From Trichoderma breve (lineage: Eukaryota > Ascomycota > Sordariomycetes > Hypocreales > Hypocreaceae), in assembly GCF_028502605.1 (NCBI RefSeq), contig NC_079234.1, positions 3,286,001 through 3,350,000 of the forward strand: a DNA stretch of 64,000 nucleotides, read 5' to 3'. The notes below the pieces were generated by a model. The model was given only the letters and a program-made list of their open reading frames with translations. It searched no databases and was not told the origin of the DNA. The position numbers and the translations under genes were made by a program. Positions 54,940 to 64,000 of this stretch are shown one piece after another. How positions within the stretch are numbered: position 1 is the first letter of the stretch; each line of letters begins with the position of its first letter.

Positions 54940-57900
54940 TTATGCATCTCTTGCAGCACTCTGCATCTTGCGTATGACTTCTCGATGTGCCTCCAGGAGG
55001 TCGCCACTCCGCATACGACTGTCAAACATGCGATCATTCCATTCCTTTTGGCGTCTCTGCATCTCCCTCCGCTGCATTTCAGCTTCCTTCTTCTCCATTA
55101 GAATAGTGCGCTGCACTTCTATGTCGTCAATAAGAGTAGAAGTCGATGCAAAAGGTGTCTCACGCCCCATGTTGCTGGGTACACCAGGAGTCATAGATTG
55201 AAGGTCGTGAGCTATAGACTGTCTGAAGTTGGCAAGCTTTGTCTCTCGAGCTACCCCTGAGACCATAGATTCTCGCTTCGGCTGATGGGAGTTGAACTGC
55301 GTATTGCCCGAAACCTCAACACCACTGCTGGTGCGATTCAGTCTAAAATTCGATGGCGGCAGATTTGTCATGCTACTCTGGCGTAGAATTTCTCTCCGTC
55401 GATTGAGTGGAAGATCATCAGGGTCGGGACTCAGTACTCGGCTGTATACGGGATAGTTATGGAGCGACTCGGCATCACCAACGGATCCTTGCGTATCTAT
55501 AGGAAACTCGGACACGTTGTAAACAAGGTTGCCCTGTGACCTACTCCGAAGGACAGATTCTCGTTGACCAAGCAAGGTATTAGGATTAGAAAAGGACACA
55601 ACGCGAGGCACTATGGGCCGGAAAGGTGTCGAATTCGATTGGACGCGATCTTGTTGCATTGCCTCTTCGGAAATGGGCACACCAGCTGCCTGTACTCCAT
55701 CCTGTTCTTCGACAATTGGAGCAAATCCTGTGGAAGTACGTTGCAGGGTTGGTGAAGCCGGCTGGAGAGAGGCATCCATGGGGGGCGATCCGGGGCTTCC
55801 ATTAGGGCTCGCAACATTTGGAGGCACTGCGGTTGATATAACCACATTAGAAAGACGATGCTTCTTTTTGCCGTTTCTGTGGCTCGGCTGAGCAAAAGAG
55901 ACTTGTGTTGTCTTAGAATTCGATATCTTGGCGGCTGGGGGAGAGATGATCTCGCCAGCGACAGTCTTCTGAAGGTCCTCCACGTCGACATATCTAGGGA
56001 CCTCTTGAACATCTTGTTCAGATGCATATGGCTCGATGTAGATGGCTTCAGGTTCCGGGGTATCCGCATGGCTGAGATGCTTGGTCCACTCGTTTGTTCT
56101 ATACGAAAGGGCAACTCTGGACAAAGATTCAGGCAATCGGTCCTTGGTCAGACTAACAAGATTCGAGGTCGCTGAAGAAAGAGATGTGGCTTTTTCAGTG
56201 GGCTCAAGCGGCTTTAGAACCTCGGCACCATTGCTTCCAGTTGCTGTAGATTCCTGCTCACGAGGCAGCGAATTTTCTTCGTCAACGTCGGCCGCATTTT
56301 CAGTTTTAGCTTCTAAGCCCTCTTTACCCTTTTCCTGGTTCTCATCCATTCCGCTTGGCTCGACATCTTTTTGTTGTAGTTCTGTGTCTGATTTGGGCGC
56401 GATATTTTGCTCGGCATCGTTTTGAGATGCCTCATTATCTGCCTCGCCAACATTGTTGTCAGCGGCAATTTCTGTTTCCGTCTTTTCTGGTTCTCCGGTC
56501 TCTTCAACATTGCCCAATTCCGCAGCAATCTCAATACTCCTTCTTTGCTCATTGCCAATGACTGAACTATGCGCATCATCATCGCTCGAGCTGTCGTAGT
56601 CAACAGTTGCAGCCAGGGACGACTGGTCATCATCGTGGTGGGGAATGACAACCGGCTCAACTAACTCTTCAGTACTTTCGCCAGTCTCTAATTGACGCTC
56701 AGAGGAAACATTTTTCTTCTGCTGGGACAAACTTCTCAGAAGCGTGACTGAACCTTGTGAGACCCTCTTGACAAGAGAATCTCGTGGGAGAGATGCGGGT
56801 GCGATAGCTTCGTCGTCAGCAAAAGTTGCAACAGAAGATCGGTCGCCAACGGATTTCAAGTCGTCTTCGCTCGGAATCTTGAAGGGCAGGGGTACAACTT
56901 CAGGTGCCGTTGTGACGTGCCTCTGTTGAGAGTTACCATCGGCCTCCGAGCTTGCTTGGGAGAGTTGCTTCCCTTTTGCCACATCCCCTTTTGAAGCGGA
57001 TCTCTCGCCATAGTAAGATACTGCGTCAGATTCTGGGAAAGTTACAACTTTCTCCTTGATCTCATTTTCGTTGTCGTTTGGCGACTCCATTATTTCATCT
57101 GCAGCCACTCGCACCATGACCTTGACGCCCTTAGCTTTTTCGGAGTACGCAAGCCCATCTGACCCAGTATGTGCAGCACTTGAGTCTGAAAGGTCTGCCA
57201 TCTCGATACCATCAGCTTTGAGGCCTGTATAGGCAGATCCAGAGTATCCAGCGGGAGAGCTCTTGCTGTTGCTGGCACCGTCGGTGCCATCCGAGTATTG
57301 TGAAGCTGTACTTTTGCTGTTGACCAGGACTCTGCCTGCATAGACCTTTTCCCACTCGACTCGTTCTCTTGCTGCTTGCGCTTCGATGTTGCGACCAACA
57401 ATCGCTTCTTCCTCCTCCAAGTATCTCCGGCTCTCAGCAAGACTTGCGGCCTTTCTTTCGCGCTTCTCTCGAACCACTTTCCAAAGTTTCACTTGGGAAA
57501 CGATTCCAATCAAGCAGATTATGATGATGGCTGCAATCTCGACTCGAATGCCTCTGGTGATGGGATAGGTGTCTGCACCGAGGGGGAACAGGTTATCATT
57601 GAGATTCCAGATATAGGCCCAGAATTCTTTCAGTCCGGCTCTGCTGTAGCAGTCAATGCCCAAAACAATGGCCGTCGCGCCTCCAAAGGACATCAAGAAA
57701 ATCATGGCCCAATCCCGAGTATAGCGACTGAAATAAAAACAGAAGCCAACGACAGACATGCAGGAGATGAAAATGGCCCTACCGATCGTATCGTGTATCA
57801 AGCCTCCCGGTGCCAAACAGAGGAACCACATACTGAGGCAAAAGCCGCCCAGAGCACACCCCAAACCTTCGGTCAAATCTTTGAAGATCAGTGATGCTCC

Positions 57901-58538
57901 GCCTAGCGCACAACCAGACAAGGTAACGGCAACGACATATGCTCCCTGAATACCTAGACTGACTGGGACATTCATGATGTAGACGATAAGAACCGAGATT
58001 CCAAGTGCAGTGATAAAGGCGGCCGAGAAGAAACAGTTAATCCATCGATTTTTGATGCCTACTAGGGTGTAGACAAGACCGGTGAGCATCAAAATGACGC
58101 CGGCAACACCCCATCCTGGAGTTATGGTAGGTTGGATTGGTAGATGGCCGGCCGGGATCGTTGCTAGCACGCTCTATATCAGCACAAACTTCAATCGATA
58201 GAGTATAAAGACTTGTTCTCACTGTTAAACAAGGTCGAGCTATTGAGAGGTGCCTCTGGAGCAATCGACGTCGTTGTGATTTGAATTGTCGTCTCCGCAG
58301 AGGCAGTTGTCCCGGGAGCCTTTGTGATGGTTGGCTCTTTAGGGCCGTCTGTTTGTTTGTGCTCGTCATCCGGCTTTTTGGTAGCCGAGTGCTGAGAACT
58401 TGGCTGTGGGTTGGATAATGACACAGTGGGTGATGAGATGGAATGTTCGTCTCGTCTCAGCGCACGAAAGCCCTGGGCTGTGGCCAATTGAAAACACAAG
58501 AGGCATACGAGTGCCTGTAGCCTCACCATCTTCAACAT
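54940..58538 (-). CDS. Seven-TM TMEM198/DUF4203-like membrane protein with long cytoplasmic tail
   Basis: Exons 58538-58223 and 58163-54940 give 1,179 residues (1,176 if the second ATG at 58529 is used). A signal peptide (MVRLQALVCLLCFQLATAQG) is followed by a Ser/Thr-rich extracellular part of ~90 residues. Seven hydrophobic helices follow, from WGVAGVILMLTGLVYTLVGI through LIFKDLTEGLGCALGGF to IAAIIIICLIGIVSQVKLWKVV, matching the TMEM198/DUF4203 fold. A charged coiled coil (REKRERKAASLAESRRYLEEEEAI) follows, then ~750 disordered residues, and an R/E/Q-rich helix (MEKKEAEMQRREMQRRQKEWNDRM). The 59-bp intron (GTGAGA...GCTAG) joins TLFN to TTIPAGHLPIQPTITPGWG in phase 1; the acceptor is chosen because others break frame. 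The function in fungi is unknown to me. A cell-surface or vacuolar location is inference. Confidence 0.82.
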
Positions 58539-61500
58539 CCTCGCTGTACCAGCCCGATCACGGGTACCGCCAGCGGTAAATGTCGAAACTTCTAGTATCA
58601 GAAAAGGCTCCCGCTTATATCTGCCGGCTCACAAAGCATTATCCGAGAGCTACTGGTTGTAGCAATAAGGGTAAGAAAGGATTACTTTGAATGAAGCGAA
58701 GGAGCAAATTCACGAAAGAATGTATCGTCAGGTCGGGGTAATTACACGAAAAAGAAAGAAAAACTGCTCCCAGATAGCGCTAATACGCTTGCGAGTTTAC
58801 ACCCAGGTCAAGTTGGCACGGGCTGAGACACGAATGGTAGCGGCGGTAGGGGATTGGTGGAGGAGGACGAAGAGACTGAACAACGATGTCTCATCTGCAT
58901 CAGGAGGCACAATGGGGGGAGACGGTCAAATAACCATGAAAAAATCGAGCGAGACCTGAAAACACCAAGCGAGAGGAGGGAAAGAATATGGGGCAGAGGC
59001 TGGTGGTGGCCAAAAAGCAACGAGCGTCACAATTTTCACTCTCTTCCCCCTCCGGCCCAATAGTTTGGTTTGGTAATACCTGCATGCGGACAGCATCAGT
59101 TCCATCGGCACGGCATTTGCCCACATGTCTAGTGCTTGCGGTTCTATCAGCACCTGGTAAGCCTTGGACGTGTGGCACATGCTGGTACCGTACTCGTCAG
59201 TTATGGCTCTATTCCCTGTACCTCTGACGAACGGACCCAAAGTCAAACCCGGAATCGCGGGACATGCTCCCAAGGCGGGTCCATCGTGAGAATTGAAAGC
59301 TGCTAGTTGCTTCTAGTTGGTTGGATAGCGGGCATCTGCCATGGCGCGTGGCTGTTGGGCCAATTTCCCGGCTGCAGCGGTGGATGCAGGGCTGGTGGAG
59401 AGATGAAGTCGAGAGCAGAGGCTCGCAGCTCTGGGCGGTACCACCAAGAAGCGTGACGTCGTGGTGCAGGCGGATGTACTCGTACACTGAGAGGCGTCCG
59501 GAGGGAGGACTCGCAGCATTAGGACGCATTAGCTAGCCCCCATCAATGACGCCTGGTGTTGTTCTGGTGTTGTTTGGCGTGAGCAGCTCAGATAAAGACA
59601 AGATGATCAATCGGACAAGCTCAGCCTTGGTTGGAATCATAGGTACTGACTCGTATGTACTCAATTGCAGAATGCTCTGTGCCCAAGATTGTAAGAGCAA
59701 GAGCGAGCGGGCGCGCAAGGGCCAGATGCGGCTTCGGCAGAGATGCATGCAGGAACCTGGCCGATCTCATTGCATCAGGTACCCGCAAGTACCTCCACTG
59801 CCCCATGCTACCGCAAGCTCTACCGCAGGTGCTGGGGCACTAATGGTAGTAGTGGCTCCAGTGGTACCTGAGCTGTGCTGCTCCAGCCGGCCCAGGGGCA
59901 GGAAAGAGCTCTGGCCGGGCGGGGTTGTTCAGCTACTGCCCCTTGCGCCAAAAGAACGCCAAGGCTGGCAGGAAAGCCGGGCGCGGTGCCATCCGCTTTC
60001 AGCCAGCCAAGCCAGAAGCTAAAATGCCGTGTGATGCGCCACCCAATTGGAACTGCTGCAGTATTTGGCTGGGTTCGACAGAAGAATTGGTGAGGTCGTG
60101 GCAGACACTCATTTGTCAGTCCATGATATTTGACTGTTCATCCCTCACTCTCACTCAGAAGAGAATCAGGATGCATACAGTATTACAAGCTGCTTGGTAC
60201 TGGGCAAGCCAGTCAGTGCTTGACGAGGCATAGATCAGCTCGTTTGACTCGCACCACCAACAGCGCCATCTCGTCATCCATTACCCAAATCGAGGCCCAG
60301 CAGTGCTCGTTACAGGGCGCCGCAGTAGTACGAGGGCTGGAAGCCTCAACTCATTGTGTCACTAAAGGCCAACCGCCCAGACGGCTAAATTCTCGACTGC
60401 GTCGTCTTCTCCCCTGCTGTACGGAGCATTCGCCGGAGAATTCCATGGGTATTGGTACGGTTTATTTCTGGATACACCAACTGAGTCCAACCAAAAGTGA
60501 TCCGTGTACCCGAGATCTCCGGTCTCATTTCCCCCAAGTCAAGATCTCAGGTGCTCTGTCTACCTATCAAACTGTGCCTGGCATGACATTGGCCTCTCTT
60601 CAATCCACGCAAGAGACAGCTCAGTACCTATTACCGGGCAGCAGCCCAAGTGTCTATCGTGTTCCGTATCTCATGATGCTTTCCCTTGCATATGGTGAAT
60701 GACCAGCCATTGGTTCGCTCCCGGATCCTACAAATTGCTGCAAGTACCCCGTATTCTGTACTGCTAGCAAAAAGCAAAAATGAAGCTGAAATCCTCCCTT
60801 GCACCGCATCCCTACGCAAAGGACGCCACTGATGCATCATCCTGTTAGTACGGAGAGATGCACTCTGGACGAGCCAAAGAGCGCCTTTCTCACTGAATAT
60901 CCTGGCATCGCGATTGGGGGCGGGGAAGCCGCTGACCACCCATGGTCTTGGAAGTGGCCGGTTGCGAAACACTGCAATGCAAGGTTCAAGAGTTGTCGAG
61001 TTGTCTGACCAGGCATTTCCTTGTCTTGTCGGATGTGGTGGCATCCAAGGCTCATCACGTCTCCAGCGGCTACGGAGCCCCGATAACGCCAACTGAATCC
61101 TGATTCACACTGTTACATCGCAGACAGACATGTTGACCGCTGTATGTCTGTCCACGAATGTCTCTCCGCCACTGCTTGCTAGAGAATCACCACCTGCACG
61201 GTTCACCATTTTCTTCAGTGTACACTGAAAGATCGCATGTACTACGTATGCTCTAGAAAAATCCCAGCCACGCACAGCCGATCGTGCCCATCGCCACTCG
61301 TTCCCCCCCCCCTACGAAACCAAGCATATCCCTTGCATGATACGATGTTGGCATGCAGGAGAAGCATGAACAATCATCTTCTGCAGCCAGGGATATACAG
61401 AGCACATGCACGGAAGAACCAGTTCTCTTCTGGCAACACATGAAAAGCAGCGACACTATCAGCCATGGACTACTCCGTATGAGTCCTGGTGCAACTTCAA

Positions 61501-62546
61501 ACTTTCGGGCCCAGGACACAACCAGCGTTCATTCATGCAATCCCTTGCGCCACGCTACATTGTGTTCTGAAATTAAAAGATCCACTCCGCTGGCGTGACT
61601 CGATGTCGACATATGACTGGCTCGTTGTGGTGCACAATACAACTGAACCTCTTCCCACGTTCAGGCCCGTACCTCCCATGAAACCCGTTTTATTTTCGCG
61701 ATCTTGCAGCAGCAAATCGGCCTGTTTAAACTTTGGTCGGTTCATCAGTGATCACTTTGGGTGCACATCTCCGTCGATAGTGAAACCTTACCATGCGCGG
61801 CCTAATGGGAATTGTGCCACGCTGTATTTACTCCACTTACAAGCAGCTCAACGATACACATACCGTTTTCATCTTCCAGCTTTACCTGCTATAGTGGAAG
61901 ACGCGAAAAGTGTGGACTGCACCACATGCTTTTTTCTTCACAGCATCAAAGTCGTGTTCTGGCCCTGAAGCAGTGTCAACATGCCACAAAACATTTAGTT
62001 GGCTCTGGCGGCGAGGCAACGCCTACTCTTGAGAGAAATGGCTTACGAGTCCGTTCGGTAGTATATCATCCATTTGCGTTTAAAGAAAGTCAGTCTAAGA
62101 ACTGCACGTGGTACTCGGAAAACACAGAAATACGCATTGCATCTGAATGCATATTCGTATCAGCAAGCTTCGCCAAATAAAAGAGGGGAGGGGAAATGCT
62201 ATGACGCGTTGTTGTTGATCGACCAGAGCTAATCCCATCGTTCGTCGATACATGGCGCTAGAAAAAGCTCAACTCCAAGCTCGCTCGAAGTGCATGGTGG
62301 TACATAATTTCACCTGGCCGCTTGGCATTACAATAATAAACAATCAATAAACGTCTCGTGACATGCAAGAGTTTAAAACTCAAAGAACATTGCAATTTCC
62401 GCTCCTGGAGTGACGATGAGCTGAGGCGCCTCACCTGACATATGAAGCCATCGCCGTGTGGTAGCACTACCTTCTCGTGCCCCCGTCCCCTCCCCGAATG
62501 TTGAGCCGAAAAGCTGGTTTGGATAACCTGAAAGGGAGTTTTCAGG

Positions 62547-62562
62547 AACACGTGAACACGTG
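62547..62562 (+). repeat. Tandem AACACGTG E-box pair
   Basis: Two directly adjacent perfect copies of AACACGTG, each containing the CACGTG core bound by bHLH factors. They lie in the gene-free gap about 520 bp beyond the stop codon of the partial gene at 63.1 kb. Confidence 0.6.
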
Positions 62563-62587
62563 CATTACCCGATCATGATTTGTATTG

Positions 62588-62603
62588 TTTTTTTTTTTTT
62601 TTT
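62588..62603 (+). repeat. T16 homopolymer followed by AGTCGATAAG
   Basis: A run of 16 T followed directly by AGTCGATAAG. The TCGATAAG word also occurs beside A-tracts upstream of MDN1 and UTP10, but here the homopolymer is T on that strand and precedes the word. Confidence 0.6.
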
Positions 62604-63086
62604 AGTCGATAAGCTTGAGCCGTATGATATCTGACAGTTAGTTCTGAGGGCCGCTCCGATGATTTGCGATACACGCTCGAGATCGCCGGGAGCTTCATTT
62701 GAGCTGAGAGGGGCTTGTGGGGAAATGAAAACGAGTCAACGCCACAAGCGAAGCACCCGTAAATAATTAAGTTGATAGTAAATATCCAAATATGCAGGCG
62801 ATGAAGTTTATTCCAGCTGGAAATTAAAGGCCGCTCATCAATCATCACTTTGCAGGGTAAGCGTTTCAGGATCAAACTCTATTGCAGTAGTGATGATTCC
62901 AAGAGGCAATGCTATCAGGTAAGGTATCTCCTTTAATGATGTACATGGTAATAACAATAATATCCATCGTGATTCAAATACAGCCGTTGGCCAGTCTGCT
63001 GTACCAATTTGCTTGCTAATAACGAAAACATTAACAAGCCCAAAACAAAACCCCAGCAGAATAAGCAACATGAAGTGAAAAAGGTA

Positions 63087-64000
63087 TCATCTCTTGATTA
63101 TTCTCGGCGGCACTCGATCGCCGTTATATTTTACCGACACTGGTGGCTTCCCCGGCTTGCTCCGCGGTGCCCGAAGGTTGGCAGATGGCTGTTTATTTCT
63201 GTTTGCAAATGCAACTATGGGCTTCAACGGCAGGGCGAGTATCTCCAGGAAAACCTTGAAAGGAAACGTCGCTGCCGTCACGATCAATTTCCATGCCCAC
63301 GGGAGCCAATTGCTTCGTTGATTCGATTGCTTTGCTGCCGCTGCCGCCAAGGATATGGCGTCCTCCAGCTTTGCGTGCATTTGAGAGAACCTAGCCTCTG
63401 TTTGTAGCTGCAGGAGCGTTGCCTTCTTCTCATATCGCCTTACGGCTCGATTCAGAGCATCCAGTTCTGGCTGGATAGCATTCCTGACGTCTCGACTAAC
63501 CGTCGCTGTGGTCGTACCCAGGGACTCTCCGTGCCCAGCGATCACGTTGCCTTGAGACGTTGAAAGAGTCTCAAGCCTTTCTAACCTTCTGAGCATCTCC
63601 TCAAGTAGCGTTTCGGTGCCAACTCGTTGACCAAACGGACTTTCTTGCACTATTTTCTGAAGGTGCAGCGTCCGAGACTGGACCAGCGTGATTATATGTG
63701 ACAATACACGCAGCTCAGCTGCCATGAGGAAAATCGTCAAGTTGAAGTTGGAAACGAGCCCCTCAGATGGTCGGCTCAGCTGCCCTCTGATATAATGTAG
63801 GAGGTATGCGCTAAGCATCGGTAATACGAAGCATGATGCGAGAGCAAGACCTTCGTGGCGATATAGCTCCTTGAGAGCGGCCTGTTGCTGTTCTGTTACC
63901 ACCTTCTCTCTTGTCTCTCTCTTTTCTGAGTTGAAATTATCTGCTTTATCTCCCTCTCGCTCTTCAGGGACGTCGTCCAAGGGTGTGCTAGTACTCGGAG
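63087..64000 (-). CDS. Conserved fungal membrane protein, 5' end beyond the window
   Basis: Minus-strand frame open from the window edge to a stop at 63087, about 304 residues visible. No ATG precedes the visible part (PSTSTPLDDVPEEREG), so the start lies outside the window or behind an intron there. Segment one (GLALASCFVLPMLSAYLLHYI) is a likely membrane helix. A second hydrophobic stretch (NFNLTIFLMAAELRVLSHIITL) follows. The middle is helical and coiled-coil-like (LLEEMLRRLERLETLSTSQ, ALNRAVRRYEKKATLLQLQ). A hydrophobic hairpin (WKLIVTAATFPFKVFLEILALPL) lies before a basic C-terminus. I do not recognise a named family; the conservation claim rests on a general resemblance to Sordariomycete hypothetical proteins recalled from memory. 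Confidence 0.7.
   Translation of the reverse strand, partial: PSTSTPLDDVPEEREGDKADNFNSEKRETREKVVTEQQQAALKELYRHEGLALASCFVLPMLSAYLLHYIRGQLSRPSEGLVSNFNLTIFLMAAELRVLSHIITLVQSRTLHLQKIVQESPFGQRVGTETLLEEMLRRLERLETLSTSQGNVIAGHGESLGTTTATVSRDVRNAIQPELDALNRAVRRYEKKATLLQLQTEARFSQMHAKLEDAISLAAAAAKQSNQRSNWLPWAWKLIVTAATFPFKVFLEILALPLKPIVAFANRNKQPSANLRAPRSKPGKPPVSVKYNGDRVPPRIIKR

Larger units (their letters stand above)
58539..63086. other. 4.5-kb gap without a supported gene
   Basis: The largest non-coding stretch, lying wholly upstream of the TMEM198-like gene and downstream of the partial gene at 63.1 kb. I scanned both strands: the longest frames (60130-60702, 61489-61968) show no domain and no ordered splice sites. 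Composition is mixed and not AT-skewed as after RIP. Seen here: TACGGAG (60420, 60849 and 61071), TACTCCGTA (61471-61479), GGTACC words near 59780 and 59860, a perfect AACACGTG tandem pair (62547-62562), and T16 followed by AGTCGATAAG (62588-62613). It may hold a long regulatory region, a non-coding RNA or a decayed gene. Confidence 0.5.

Noticed and set aside
60130..60702. A 190-codon frame in the large gap
   Set aside because: The translation is low in structure, has no motif and overlaps other random frames on both strands.

Overview
This is a euchromatic nuclear window of a filamentous ascomycete. Introns are short (about 40-120 bp, one of 305 bp), donors are GTAAGT/GTGAGT-like, genes are dense, and the set includes a Zn2Cys6 factor with a fungal middle homology region, a STE3-type pheromone receptor and a heme-motif 5-aminolevulinate synthase. 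Protein style and codon use suggest Sordariomycetes, probably Hypocreales (Trichoderma-like). The genus is my inference and is not proven by the sequence. All gene models were spliced by eye; every exon set quoted keeps one open frame from start to stop.

Layout. 0.3-1.2 kb: CTK3, a CTD-kinase subunit (+). 1.6-2.2 kb: mitochondrial ribosomal protein L12 (-), divergent from 2.5-17.4 kb: MDN1/REA1 midasin (+), a 4,936-residue AAA+ ribosome-assembly motor with one intron. 18.9-19.7 kb: isochorismatase-family hydrolase (+). 20.1-22.1 kb: conserved fungal protein of unknown function (-). 23.7-24.7 kb: IAH1-type SGNH esterase (-), divergent from 25.6-31.2 kb: UTP10 (+). 31.8-33.8 kb: THI6, bifunctional thiamine phosphate synthase/hydroxyethylthiazole kinase (+), convergent with 34.1-36.6 kb: Zn2Cys6 transcription factor (-). 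37.7-39.6 kb: HEM1 (-). 41.4-46.8 kb: ATRX/ARIP4-like SNF2 ATPase (-), divergent from 48.3-50.0 kb: GSH2 glutathione synthetase (+). 50.3-50.9 kb: RIM1 mitochondrial SSB (-), divergent from 52.6-54.3 kb: STE3 receptor (+). 54.9-58.5 kb: seven-TM TMEM198/DUF4203-like protein (-). 58.5-63.1 kb: a 4.5-kb gap with no gene I can support. 63.1 kb to the window edge: partial conserved membrane protein (-).

Most genes are core housekeeping and do not form a pathway cluster. Two themes recur: ribosome production (MDN1 for the large subunit, UTP10 for the small-subunit processome, L12 for the mitochondrial ribosome) and mitochondrial/cofactor metabolism (HEM1, RIM1, THI6, GSH2). I found no CRISPR array, transposon, phage, secondary-metabolite cluster, tRNA or rRNA gene.

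I see no undescribed multi-gene system. The best leads are smaller: a promoter arrangement shared by MDN1 and UTP10 (ATCGATAAG plus an A-tract ending in GTTCA); two GC-AG introns that are both stop-free and a multiple of three; a 41-bp intron that would switch the STE3 tail between short and long forms; CGGAG/CTCCG palindromes around the Zn2Cys6 factor gene; and the unexplained 4.5-kb gap.
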